DNA of 7,459 nt from assembly GCA_019911785.1 (NCBI GenBank), contig JAIOJM010000416.1, forward strand, positions 1 to 7,459, in the 5' to 3' direction. A program made the translations under genes and the position numbers. Below are positions 1-6,805 of this stretch, in pieces. The notes under the pieces are model-generated. The model did no database searches. It was given only the letters and a program-made list of their open reading frames with translations, and was not told the origin of the DNA. Each line of letters opens with the position of its first letter. The first letter of the stretch is position 1. This DNA comes from Sulfuricella sp. (GTDB taxonomy: Bacteria; Pseudomonadota; Gammaproteobacteria; Burkholderiales; Sulfuricellaceae).

Positions 1-508
1 TGTTGGAGGCGCCGACGATCACGGCATGCTTGCCTTTCAGGTTCTCTCCAGTGGTCTTGAGCAGGGTCATCACGCCATGCGGGGTGCACGGACGCAGCAC
101 CGGGATGCGTAGCGCCAGCCGACCGATGTTGTAGGGGTGGAAGCCGTCCACGTCCTTGTCCGGATGGATGCGTTCAATCACGGTTTCCGTGTCGATGTGT
201 TGCGGTAATGGCAGCTGGACCAGGATGCCGTCTATCCCCGGATCATCGTTGAGCTGGTCGATCAGCGCCAGCAATGTTTCCTGGGTAGTGGACGCGGGCA
301 GGTCGTGGGAGACTGAGCGCACATGGGCGGTTTCGCAGGAGCGTCGCTTGTTGCGCACGTAGATCGCTGAGGCGGGTTCTGCCCCGACCAGGATTACTGC
401 CAGTGCAGGCGCGCGCTTGCCGGCGGCAAGGCGTGCTTCCACTCCTTGCCTGACTTGTTGAAGAATTTGCTCGGACAGCGCTTTGCCATCCAGATTTTTA
501 GCGGTCAT
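1..508 (-). CDS. folD: FolD, methylenetetrahydrofolate dehydrogenase/cyclohydrolase, 3' end cut by window
   Basis: FolD is a cytoplasmic bifunctional enzyme. It oxidises 5,10-methylene-THF with NADP+ and hydrolyses the methenyl product to 10-formyl-THF for purine and formyl-Met synthesis. I translated 169 codons from the ATG at 508-506 to the window edge, roughly the first 60% of a protein usually near 285 residues. Visible family signatures are VGAEPAS (41-47), YVRNK (50-54, with Tyr50 and the catalytic Lys54), VQLPLPQH (97-104, with Gln98), [15 protein letters not shown] (117-131, with Asp121), PCTPHG (140-145) and the start of the Rossmann motif VGASN (165-169). Numbering matches E. coli FolD without gaps through these sites, which supports the start. 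The Shine-Dalgarno is poor (only a GAG-like stretch). The fragment shows no frameshift. His63 sits where E. coli has Gly in the segment after the conserved Cys58-Glu59. It lies 129 bp downstream of the DUF1015 gene, on the same strand. Confidence 0.96.
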   Translation of the reverse strand, partial: MTAKNLDGKALSEQILQQVRQGVEARLAAGKRAPALAVILVGAEPASAIYVRNKRRSCETAHVRSVSHDLPASTTQETLLALIDQLNDDPGIDGILVQLPLPQHIDTETVIERIHPDKDVDGFHPYNIGRLALRIPVLRPCTPHGVMTLLKTTGENLKGKHAVIVGASN

Positions 509-514
509 AGCATC

Positions 515-637
515 TCAATCTGTTGTTACAAAAAATTCATTGCCAAGCGCCTTGCTTTCAGACGTGACCTGGAACCCGTTGCCTTTCGTCATCAGCTTCA
601 CCGTTTGCCCTTGTTTTTCAACTCTGATTTTCCTGGA
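515..637 (-). pseudogene. FlgA-like C-terminal (SAF domain) remnant, about 40 codons
   Basis: The gap between the DUF1015 gene and folD holds an open stretch of 40 sense codons and a TGA stop (515-517). It starts directly after, and in the same frame as, the DUF1015 stop codon. The translation contains GQTVKLMTKGNGFQVTSESK followed by ALGN. This follows the pattern of the C-terminal domain of FlgA, the periplasmic chaperone of the flagellar P-ring (GQ-V-hydrophobic-x-G-x-GF-V-SE-x-KAL-N). The expected continuation of FlgA (a GQ-V-VR-SGQ-V-G strand) is missing, because the frame ends shortly after ALGN with EFFVTTD. Internal GTG (601-599) and ATG (592-590) codons could start a 25-28 residue peptide. 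An AAGGG lies just upstream of the GTG, but I see nothing to show it is made. A decayed gene fragment is the simplest reading. The family match is from memory and a chance resemblance is possible. Confidence 0.42.
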
Positions 638-1879
638 TCAATCCAGTACGTGCGACACCAGGCCGTCGGCCAGCTTGGGCTCGAACCAAGTGGATTTTGG
701 CGGCATCACCTCGCCCGCATCGGCGACGGCCATCAGGTCTTCCATGCGGGTCGCGAACAGGGCGAAGGCTGCGGCCATTTCGCCGCTGTCGACGCGTTTT
801 TCCAGCTCCGCCAGGCCGCGGATGCCGCCGACGAAGTCGATGCGCTTGTCGCGGCGCGGATCGTTGATGCCGAGCACGGGCGCGATGAGGTGGTTTTGCA
901 GCAGGCTGACATCGAGGCGCGCCACGGGGTCGGCGGTGGGGATGAGTTCCGGACGGATTTCCAGACGGTACCACTGGCCGGGCAGATAGAGGCCAAACTC
1001 GTTGGGTTTGGCCGGCTTGACCCGGGAGGCACTCGCCTGCACCGAGAACTGTTCGCCGATGCGCTTGAGGAATGCTTCCGAGTCCAGGCCATTCAGGTCG
1101 ATGACGACACGGTTGTAGTCCATGATCTTCATCTGGTGATGGGGAAAGATCACCGAGAGGAAGTAATTGTAGCTTTCCTCGCCGCTGTGCTGCGGGTTGG
1201 CGGCCTTGCGCGCGGCGCAGACGCGCGAGGCGGCGGCCGAGCGGTGGTGGCCGTCGGCGATGTAAATCGCATGCATGGCGTCGAAGGCGGCAGTCAGCCT
1301 GGCCAGCGTTGCGCTGTCGCGTATCACCCAGATCGTATGGCGGATACCGTCCTCGGCGGTCACATCGGCATCCGGCACGGCGGATGCGGCGAGCGCCAGG
1401 ATCTCGTCCACTTCCGGCGCAGTGGGATAGGCCAGCAGCACCGGGCCGGTCTGGGCATTCAGCGCATCGATCTGGCGCACCCGGTCGTCTTCCTTGTCGG
1501 GCCGGGTGAATTCATGCTTGCGGATACGGCTGGTATCGTAGTCCGCTACCGAAGCCGCCGCTACCAGGCCGGTCTGGCTGTGGCCGCCCATGATCAGGCG
1601 GTAGGCGTAATAGCAGGGCGCAGCGTCGCGCGCCAGTATACCTTCGGCCAGCATTTTTTTCAGGTTCTCCGCCGCCTTGGCGTAGACCTCGAGTGCATAC
1701 GGATTGGTACCCGTGGGCAGATCAATCTCCGGCTTGGAAATGTGCAGGAAGCTCCACGGCTTGCCGGCGGCACGCACGCGCGCCTCGTCGGTGGAAAGCA
1801 CGTCGTAGGGCGGGGCGGCGACATCGGCGGCGCGGTTGTGGGCGGGTCTGAGACCGGTAAAGGGGCGGATCAGGTGCAT
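638..1879 (-). CDS. DUF1015 family protein (SerK-like HHR motif)
   Basis: This is a 413-residue soluble protein with no signal peptide or membrane segment, full length for the family. It opens with the DUF1015 N-terminal pattern IRPFTGLRP (4-12) and APPYDVLS (22-29). It continues with WSFLHISKPE (42-51), KHEFTRPDKEDDR (121-133), the hallmark ADGHHRSAAA (208-217), YNYFLSVIFPHHQM (237-250), and the family C-terminus MPPKSTWFEPK (392-402). Members have been linked to the ParB/sulfiredoxin-like fold of SerK, a free-serine kinase, and are often annotated only as DUF1015. A small-molecule kinase or ATP-using role is therefore possible but not shown here. The ATG at 1879-1877 is preceded by AAGGA (1891-1887) with 7-nt spacing, a good ribosome binding site. 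The gene has its own 151-bp upstream region with a -10-like box. It is followed after 129 bp by folD, so shared transcription into one-carbon metabolism is possible, though nothing in the sequence forces it. Confidence 0.9.
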   Translation of the reverse strand: MHLIRPFTGLRPAHNRAADVAAPPYDVLSTDEARVRAAGKPWSFLHISKPEIDLPTGTNPYALEVYAKAAENLKKMLAEGILARDAAPCYYAYRLIMGGHSQTGLVAAASVADYDTSRIRKHEFTRPDKEDDRVRQIDALNAQTGPVLLAYPTAPEVDEILALAASAVPDADVTAEDGIRHTIWVIRDSATLARLTAAFDAMHAIYIADGHHRSAAASRVCAARKAANPQHSGEESYNYFLSVIFPHHQMKIMDYNRVVIDLNGLDSEAFLKRIGEQFSVQASASRVKPAKPNEFGLYLPGQWYRLEIRPELIPTADPVARLDVSLLQNHLIAPVLGINDPRRDKRIDFVGGIRGLAELEKRVDSGEMAAAFALFATRMEDLMAVADAGEVMPPKSTWFEPKLADGLVSHVLD

Positions 1880-1886
1880 GAAGAAT

Positions 1887-1915
1887 TCCTTGGTTTTTTT
1901 AATCCGCCTATTTTA
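1887..1915 (-). promoter_or_regulatory. Candidate -10 box and ribosome binding site of the DUF1015 gene
   Basis: On the minus strand TAAAAT (1915-1910) matches five of six positions of the sigma-70 -10 consensus. It lies 30 nt before the start codon. No convincing -35 box is seen at 16-18 bp. AAGGA at 1891-1887 is a well-placed Shine-Dalgarno sequence. The ribosome binding site is solid; the promoter is a weak call. Confidence 0.45.
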
Positions 1916-1945
1916 ACCCAGATTGTCCATTGGAATGCTCGTGCA

Positions 1946-2008
1946 TGTAGGAGCGCCGCCCCCGGCGCGAATGCGGACGTAAATCGCGGCGAGGGCGCCG
2001 CTCCTACA
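1946..2008. repeat. REPIN-like inverted REP doublet, copy 1
   Basis: This 63-bp element consists of two inverted REP-type units. The plus-strand unit (1946-1972) and the minus-strand unit (2008-1982) both begin TGTAGGAGCG, carrying the GTAG head typical of REPs linked to RAYT transposases. Each unit has its own 6-bp hairpin: GCGCCG/CGGCGC with loop CCCC in one, GCGGCG/CGCCGC with loop CCCT in the other. The third and fourth stem positions are swapped in compensating fashion, so pairing is kept although the bases differ. The outer 10 bp of the element are perfectly complementary, so the whole can also fold as one long hairpin. It lies 22 bp beyond the permease stop codon, so it would fall in the 3' end of the efflux operon transcript, where such structures can slow RNA decay or stop transcription. 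A second copy is at 6806-6868. Confidence 0.85.
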
Positions 2009-2030
2009 ATAGGTTTAAGGCGACGTGGCG

Positions 2031-3239
2031 CTATTCGTGTCGTAGAGCCTCGATCGGATCCAGCTGCGCCGCGCGGCGCGCCGGGAAGTAGCCGAAAATC
2101 ACCCCGATCGCGGCCGAGAACAGGAAGGACACCAGGTTGATTCCTGGGTTGAAGAGGAAAGGCACCTGCATCAGTTGAGCCAGCCCGATCGAGGCCACGG
2201 TGGCCAGCGCGATGCCGATCAGGCCGCCGAAGGAGGACAGGGCCACCGCCTCGATCAGGAACTGCAGCAGCACCTCCCGTTCCAGGGCGCCGATGGCGAG
2301 ACGAATGCCGATTTCGCGGGTGCGCTCGGTCACCGACACCAGCATGATGTTCATGATGCCGATCCCTCCCACCAGCAGACTCACCGCCGCCACCGCGCCG
2401 AGCAGGGTGGTCATGATGCGGATGGTGCCGGACAGGGTTTCAGCGATCTGCTTGGTGTCGAGGACGTTGAAATCGTCTTCCTCGTTATCGGAAATCTTGC
2501 GCCGCTCGCGCATCAACAGGTTGATCTGCTCAATTACCTTGGCGCTGGAGGCGCTGGCCTTCACCGAGACCATCAGCATACTCACATCCTGGCTGCCGGT
2601 CAGCCGCCGCTGCACCGTGCGCAGGGGCATGATCACCGTGTCGTCCTGATCCATGCCCATTGCGCCTTGGCCTTTCGACGCCAGCAGGCCGATGATCTCG
2701 CAGGAGAACTGCTTGATGCGGATCTCGTTGCCGAGGGGGTTCTGGTTGCCGAACAGCTCGCGCCGCACGGATTCGCCGATCACGCACACGGATTTCCCGG
2801 CACGTTCCTCGGCATCGCTGAAAATGCGCCCGGCGGCCAGTTTCCAGTTGCCGGTCTGGAAGTAGGCATTGGCACTGCCGTTGATGGTGGTGGACCAGTT
2901 TTTTGCGCCGTAAACCACGGTCACGCTGCGGTTGACCGTGGGAGCAACTGCATCCAGACCGCTGACCTGGGAACGGATGGCATCGGCATCGGCAATCTTG
3001 AAGTTGGGGGCGCCGGCGGAATCCCGTCCCGGGCCGAGCCGCTTGCCGGGGCGCACCATCAGCAGATTGCTGCCGAGGCTGGAAATCTGGTCCGACACCA
3101 CCTTGGTGGCGCCGTTGCCCAGGGTCACCATGGTGATCACCGCGCTGACGCCGATGACGATGCCGAGGATGGTGAGGAAGGAGCGCATCAGGTTGCGCCG
3201 GATTTCGCGCAGGGCGAGCAGGAGCGTGTTCCAGATCAT
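2031..3239 (-). CDS. macB: MacB-type ABC transporter permease (MacB_PCD plus FtsX domains)
   Basis: This 402-residue inner membrane protein is equivalent to the C-terminal part of E. coli MacB. It starts with an amphipathic stretch (REIRRNLMRS, 11-20) and a first transmembrane helix at about 21-42. A large periplasmic domain (about 45-270) follows, then three helices at about 276-302, 330-355 and 366-386. The FtsX-family coupling segment SVTERTREIGIRLAIGA (302-318) and the C-terminal PARRAAQLDPIEALRHE (386-402) are typical. In MacB systems this mechanotransmission-type permease does not move substrate through the inner membrane. It drives expulsion of periplasmic substrate through the adaptor and outer membrane channel. 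The ATP-binding domain is absent and is encoded by the preceding gene; the ATG overlaps that gene's TGA by one base (TGATG), implying coupled translation. It is the last gene of the operon, with a REPIN following. The substrate (peptide, siderophore, macrolide or lipid-like) cannot be told from sequence. Confidence 0.93.
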   Translation of the reverse strand: MIWNTLLLALREIRRNLMRSFLTILGIVIGVSAVITMVTLGNGATKVVSDQISSLGSNLLMVRPGKRLGPGRDSAGAPNFKIADADAIRSQVSGLDAVAPTVNRSVTVVYGAKNWSTTINGSANAYFQTGNWKLAAGRIFSDAEERAGKSVCVIGESVRRELFGNQNPLGNEIRIKQFSCEIIGLLASKGQGAMGMDQDDTVIMPLRTVQRRLTGSQDVSMLMVSVKASASSAKVIEQINLLMRERRKISDNEEDDFNVLDTKQIAETLSGTIRIMTTLLGAVAAVSLLVGGIGIMNIMLVSVTERTREIGIRLAIGALEREVLLQFLIEAVALSSFGGLIGIALATVASIGLAQLMQVPFLFNPGINLVSFLFSAAIGVIFGYFPARRAAQLDPIEALRHE

Positions 3240-3946
3240 CAGGCTTGCTCCCCGTTGCGGATGTCGCTGTCCACCAGGCCGTCCACGAAACGCACGATGC
3301 GCTGGGCGTATTGGGCCATTTCCGCTTCGTGGGTCACCATCAGGATAGTGATGCCCTGGTCGCGGTTGAGGGCAGTCAGCAGCTCCATGATCTCGTGACT
3401 GGTTTTACTGTCCAGATTGCCGGTGGGTTCGTCCGCCAGAAGCAGGGTCGGTTTTGTGACGATGGCGCGGGCAACGGCGACCCGCTGTTGCTGGCCGCCG
3501 GAGAGTTCCGCCTGGGTATGATGCTCCCACCCCTTCAGGCCAACGGAAGCCAGCGTCGCACGGGCCGCTGCGTGGCGCGCGGCTGCGCTTTCGCCGCGAT
3601 AGAGCAGGGGCAGTTCCACGTTCTCCTGGGCCGAGGTGCGGGCCAGCAGGTTGAAGCCCTGAAACACGAAACCCAGGTAATGGCGGCGCAGCAGGGCGCG
3701 CTGGTTACGCGACAGCTGCTCGACATGGACGCCGCGAAAGCGGTAGGCGCCGCTGCTGGGGGTGTCGAGGCATCCCAGAATGTTCATCGCCGTGGATTTG
3801 CCCGATCCGCTCGGCCCCATGATGGCGACGAACTCCCCTTCATCGATCGCGAGATCGATGCCGCGCAGCGCCTGAAAAGCGGCTTGGCCCTGGCCGTAGG
3901 TTTTGGTGATGGCGCTCAGTTCGATAAGCGGGGCGGCGCTGCTCAT
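3239..3946 (-). CDS. macB: MacB-type ABC transporter ATP-binding protein
   Basis: This 235-residue cytoplasmic ATPase of the MacB/LolD/FtsE group energises the permease encoded next. All nucleotide-binding motifs are intact: Walker [10 protein letters not shown] (44-52), Q-loop Gln96 in VFQGFNL, signature LSGGQQQR (148-155), Walker B LLLADEP (168-174) with Glu173, and switch His206 in MVTHE. The conserved [18 protein letters not shown] context (43-61) is typical of the MacB group. The open frame extends upstream to 4081, but that part lies inside macA and is arginine-rich shadow sequence. The start at 3946-3944 gives [18 protein letters not shown], a normal N-terminus for the family, and creates an ATGA overlap with the adaptor's stop codon. 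In E. coli MacB this domain is fused to the permease; here it is a separate polypeptide, as in other split MacB-type systems. The family could also include lipoprotein exporters (LolD), but the adjacent adaptor and outer membrane factor favour efflux. Confidence 0.94.
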   Translation of the reverse strand: MSSAAPLIELSAITKTYGQGQAAFQALRGIDLAIDEGEFVAIMGPSGSGKSTAMNILGCLDTPSSGAYRFRGVHVEQLSRNQRALLRRHYLGFVFQGFNLLARTSAQENVELPLLYRGESAAARHAAARATLASVGLKGWEHHTQAELSGGQQQRVAVARAIVTKPTLLLADEPTGNLDSKTSHEIMELLTALNRDQGITILMVTHEAEMAQYAQRIVRFVDGLVDSDIRNGEQA

Positions 3947-5229
3947 TTCGGCGCGACCACGCTTTCTGTGATGACCTGCATGCCGGGTTTCAACTCGCCG
4001 CCGCTCACTTCGGTCTGGCGTCCGTTGGTGGCACCCACGCTGATCGGCACGGCGACGGGCTGGCCGTCGCGCAGCACCCACACCTGTTGCGCGCCACCGC
4101 TGACCGGTTTCGTCGAGGTACTGGCGGGTGGCTTGGGCAGCAGGCTGGAAACGAAGCTGCCGTTCTTTTTTTCATTGCTGCCGGACTTGAGCGGCGGGGT
4201 GAAGCGCAGCGCGGCATTCGGCACCAGCAGCACGTTCTCGCGCGTTGCCGTGATGATTTCCGAGGTGGCCGTCATGCCGGGGCGCAGGCTGAGGTCGTCG
4301 TTGCCAACCTTGAGGATGGTCTTGTAGGACACCACCCCGTCCTTGGTCTGCGAGCCGAAACCGACGCGGACGATACGCGCCGGGTACTTGCGCCCGGCGT
4401 AGGCATCCACGTTGAAGGTGGCGGACTGGCCCGCGCGCACCTGGCCCACGTCGGCCTCGTCCACGTCCACCTGGAGCTCCATCTGCGCCAGGTTTTCGGC
4501 CAGGGTGAACAGCACCGGGGCCTGCAACGAAGCGGCCACGGTCTGCCCCGGCTCCACCTTGCGTGCCAGCACCACGCCGTCGATGGGCGAGCGGATCGAG
4601 GCCTTGGCCAGGTTGGTCTGGTCGGATTTGAGCATCGCCCGTGCCTGTGTCACCGCGGCCAGGGCACCCGCTTCGTTGGCGATGGCCCGGTTCAGGGTGG
4701 CTTGCGCGGTTTCGAGTTCGGCCTTGGACGGTACCTTGCCACCGGAGAGCTCCGCTACCTGGCGCAACCGCGCAAGGTTGGCGCGGGACTCTTCGACGGT
4801 CGCCCGCATCTGGTCCACCTGCGCTGCGGCGGAAGCAAGCGCCGCCTCGGATCTGGCGACCTGATCGTTCAGCTTGGAAAGGTCGAGCCGGGCGAGGAGC
4901 TGGCCCTTCTGCACCCGGTCGTTGTCGTCCACCAGGACCGATTCGATGGTGCCGGAAAGCTCGCTACCCACGTCCACCTGATTGGTGGGTTGCAGATTGC
5001 CGGTGGCCGATACCGTGACGGTGAGATTGCCGCGCACCACTTCCTCGCTGAGGTATTGGGGCGTGGACGCGGCGTTGCGGAAGCTCAGGTAAAAGGCCCC
5101 GCCCGCCATCAGCATGACCAGGACGCTGATCAGCCAGATACGGACAGAGAGACCCATGAAGCGTGCCGATTTTTCCGCCGCGACGATACGGGCCAGCGGG
5201 TCTTTCTCATCGAGGGGTGCGTTGCTCAT
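3943..5229 (-). CDS. macA: MacA-type periplasmic adaptor (HlyD/RND membrane fusion family)
   Basis: This 428-residue adaptor bridges the permease and the outer membrane channel. A 30-residue cytoplasmic N-terminus precedes one membrane anchor (about 31-50, IWLISVLVMLMAGGAFYLSF). The order of domains is lipoyl half 1 (about 83-117, VGSELSGTIESVLVDDNDRV), an Ala/Gln-rich alpha-helical hairpin (about 118-205), lipoyl half 2 (about 209-245, with SPIDGVVLARKVEPGQTV), beta-barrel (about 250-335) and membrane-proximal domain (about 336-425). It is longer than E. coli MacA (371 residues). Part of the excess is the N-terminus, and part is a Ser/Lys/Pro-rich loop at about 344-380 between VPNAALRFTPP and VWVLRDGQ. 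The ATG at 5229-5227 overlaps the upstream TGA (ATGA), with AAGG six bases before it, which supports this start over the internal Met25. The stop overlaps the ATPase start in the same way. PvdR-like siderophore export adaptors are a related alternative identity. Confidence 0.92.
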   Translation of the reverse strand: MSNAPLDEKDPLARIVAAEKSARFMGLSVRIWLISVLVMLMAGGAFYLSFRNAASTPQYLSEEVVRGNLTVTVSATGNLQPTNQVDVGSELSGTIESVLVDDNDRVQKGQLLARLDLSKLNDQVARSEAALASAAAQVDQMRATVEESRANLARLRQVAELSGGKVPSKAELETAQATLNRAIANEAGALAAVTQARAMLKSDQTNLAKASIRSPIDGVVLARKVEPGQTVAASLQAPVLFTLAENLAQMELQVDVDEADVGQVRAGQSATFNVDAYAGRKYPARIVRVGFGSQTKDGVVSYKTILKVGNDDLSLRPGMTATSEIITATRENVLLVPNAALRFTPPLKSGSNEKKNGSFVSSLLPKPPASTSTKPVSGGAQQVWVLRDGQPVAVPISVGATNGRQTEVSGGELKPGMQVITESVVAPK

Positions 5230-6662
5230 GATGTGCCTTGCTGAATGGGAGGGTTTTCGCTGCCGGCAGCGGCCTGCCAGCCGCCGCCGAGGGCCTTGTA
5301 GAGACGGATCAGGGCGGAAATGCTTCCCGCTTCCGTGGTTTTCAGGCTGTCCTGAACCGTGAGCAGGGTGCGCTCGGTGTCGAGCACTTTCTGGAAATCG
5401 GTGATGCCGGTAGAGTAGCGGTGGTGCGCCATCAGCACGGCGTTATGCGCCGCATCCGCGGCCTCGCGCAGGGCCTGTTCGCGCCTGCGGCTGTTGGCGT
5501 AGGAAACCAGCGCGTTTTCCACCTCTTCCAGGGCGCCGAGCACAGTTTTTTCATAGCTGACCAAGGCCTGTTCCTGGATCGCGTTCTGGATTTCGATGCG
5601 CTGGCGAATGCGACCGCCGTCGAACAGGGTGGCGGCGACGCTGCCGAGCAGGGAGCGGGTGAGACTGTCGCTGCCGCCTAGCGCGCCGAAACTCAGCGCT
5701 TCCCAGCCGATCGAGCCGGAGAGCTGGAAACCGGGGTAGAGGGCGGCTGTTGCCTCGCCGATACGGGCGGTTTCCGCCGCCAGCTTGCGCTCGGCGGCGC
5801 GCACATCCGGGCGCTGGCGCAGGGTGTCGGCGGGAATGCCGACCGCCACGCTATCGGGCGCCGCCGGGATCGGGGCGGGCGTTGCCAGCTTGGTGTGCAG
5901 TGCGCCCGGCGTCTGGCCGAGGAGGATCGCCAGGCGGTGTTCCGCCTGGGCGAGGCTGGATTCCAGGCTGGGGATCTGGGCGCGCGTCTGCTCCCGGTTG
6001 GTGCGCGCCTGCTCCACGTCCAGCGAGCTGGTCAGGCCGGCTTCCGCGCGCCAGCCGGTCAACTCCAGGGTTTCCGTCTGGCTGGCCAGATTGTCCTGGG
6101 CAATGGCAAGCCGCGCCTGGAAGGCGCGCAACTCCACGTAATTGAGCGCCACTTCCGCCACCAGCGAAACCTGGGTGTTGTGCAGGCTGGCTACGCTGCC
6201 CTCCAGATCGGCTTGGGCCGCCTCCGCCGCGCGCCGGTTGCCGCCGAAGATGTCCGGTTCCCAGCCCGCATCGAAGCCCGCGCTATACAGCTCGCGCGTC
6301 AAGCCGCTGCCGCTCGCGGCGCTACCCTTGCTGTGATTTTCGGATACGGAAGCGGTGACAGTTGGAAACCGGTTCGCTCCGGCAAGCCCGCGTCGGGCGC
6401 GAGCCTCGCGCAGTTTCGCCTGCGCGCTGCGCAAATCGGGGCTGGCCTGGAGGGACTGCGCGATCAGGTCGGACAGGAGCGGGTCGTGAAATTGCTGCCA
6501 CCAGCGCGACAGGTCTTGCGCCATGGCGGGTTTTGCCGGGGCATTCGCCCAATTCGCAGGCATGACCATATCGGGCTTGGCGTAGTCTGGCCCGACTGTC
6601 GCGCAGCCGCTCAGTACGACGAATAGGATGGCTGGCAGTGCAGATCCCAAGAGGGTTTTCAT
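5226..6662 (-). CDS. Outer membrane factor lipoprotein, NodT/TolC-like (OEP family)
   Basis: This 478-residue outer membrane channel subunit forms a trimeric beta-barrel and periplasmic tunnel in family members. A lipoprotein signal peptide ends in the lipobox LSGC with Cys20 as the lipidated residue. The mature start CATVGPDYAKP is the classic NodT-family opening. Two OEP repeats cover about 61-250 and 275-460. Landmarks are WWQQFHDPLL (54-63), GWEPDIFGGNRRAAEAA (133-149), LRQRPDVRAAE (281-291), the LFDGGRI turn (346-352), and LYKALGGGW (454-462) near the C-terminus. It is the first gene of the four-gene operon and supplies a dedicated channel rather than relying on a shared TolC. The ATG at 6662 has only a weak Shine-Dalgarno, but the signal peptide begins at once, so the start is well supported. 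The 3' end overlaps the adaptor start by four bases. It is a paralogue of the gene ending at 6873. Confidence 0.93.
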   Translation of the reverse strand: MKTLLGSALPAILFVVLSGCATVGPDYAKPDMVMPANWANAPAKPAMAQDLSRWWQQFHDPLLSDLIAQSLQASPDLRSAQAKLREARARRGLAGANRFPTVTASVSENHSKGSAASGSGLTRELYSAGFDAGWEPDIFGGNRRAAEAAQADLEGSVASLHNTQVSLVAEVALNYVELRAFQARLAIAQDNLASQTETLELTGWRAEAGLTSSLDVEQARTNREQTRAQIPSLESSLAQAEHRLAILLGQTPGALHTKLATPAPIPAAPDSVAVGIPADTLRQRPDVRAAERKLAAETARIGEATAALYPGFQLSGSIGWEALSFGALGGSDSLTRSLLGSVAATLFDGGRIRQRIEIQNAIQEQALVSYEKTVLGALEEVENALVSYANSRRREQALREAADAAHNAVLMAHHRYSTGITDFQKVLDTERTLLTVQDSLKTTEAGSISALIRLYKALGGGWQAAAGSENPPIQQGTS

Positions 6663-6689
6663 GGTGATTTCTTGCTCATTTACCTGGAT

Positions 6690-6695
6690 ATTAGA
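6690..6695 (-). promoter_or_regulatory. Candidate -10 box of the efflux operon
   Basis: Minus-strand TCTAAT (6695-6690) matches five of six bases of the sigma-70 -10 consensus; the overlapping TAATAT (6693-6688) is an alternative. Either would place the transcription start roughly 20-25 bp before the ATG at 6662. No clear -35 hexamer is seen, so the promoter may be weak. The box abuts a 16-bp palindrome that would fill the spacer. Confidence 0.45.
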
Positions 6696-6711
6696 CTAAG
6701 CACGTGCTTAG
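6696..6711. promoter_or_regulatory. Perfect 16-bp palindrome, probable repressor operator
   Basis: CTAAGCACGTGCTTAG is a perfect inverted repeat lying immediately upstream of the candidate -10 box of the efflux operon, in the -35/-10 spacer. Dyads of this size and position are typical operators for dimeric helix-turn-helix repressors of the TetR type, which commonly control efflux pumps. The symmetry is seen directly; the identity of the binding protein is inference, and no regulator gene lies within the window. Confidence 0.6.
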
Positions 6712-6788
6712 GGCATTTCTATCCGTTGTTTGTGCCTCGCCGTATTCGCCCGACATGCCGAGCCGATGCAGTGCCATGTTGAGTTAAA

Positions 6789-6802
6789 ACCAGATTGCTG
6801 GT
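6789..6802 (-). terminator. Weak terminator-like hairpin after the upstream outer membrane factor gene
   Basis: Read on the minus strand, ACCAG-CAAT-CTGGT forms a 5-bp stem with a 4-base loop, followed by TTT. It lies just past REPIN copy 2 and about 70 bp after the stop at 6873. The stem and T-run are short, so it is at best a weak intrinsic terminator that might act together with the REPIN hairpin. Confidence 0.25.
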
Positions 6803-6805
6803 GCA

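Noticed and set aside
638..640. Programmed readthrough or recoding of the DUF1015 TGA into the following open frame
   Set aside because: The protein already ends at the normal DUF1015 C-terminus (MPPKSTWFEPK plus about 11 residues), and no recoding element is evident. In-frame continuation is one chance in three.
1946..2008. CRISPR repeat or IS terminal inverted repeat
   Set aside because: There are only two copies, 4.9 kb apart, with no spacers and no transposase between them. Paired inverted GTAG-headed units fit a REP doublet better.
446..2140. 564-codon plus-strand open frame
   Set aside because: It lies antisense to the DUF1015 gene and crosses both neighbouring intergenic regions and REPIN copy 1. 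Its translation is rich in His, Arg, Gly and Ala with no domain, while the minus-strand frame has clear family motifs.
3947..4081. Upstream extension of the ATPase frame giving 280 residues
   Set aside because: The extra 45 residues are arginine-rich shadow sequence inside the adaptor gene. The start at 3946 gives a normal family N-terminus and an ATGA overlap.
2175..5244. Long plus-strand open frames (2175-3398, 3245-4327, 4087-5244) opposite the pump genes
   Set aside because: They are antisense shadows produced by high GC at third codon positions. None shows recognisable domains, and each sits over a minus-strand gene with intact family motifs.
6691..6777. 28-codon minus-strand frame (MALHRLGMSGEYGEA...) ending in the pump promoter, a possible leader peptide or relic of a TetR N-terminus
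   Set aside because: It has no ribosome binding site, its stop overlaps the candidate -10 box and its 3' half is the operator. Similarity to a regulator N-terminus is too slight to support.
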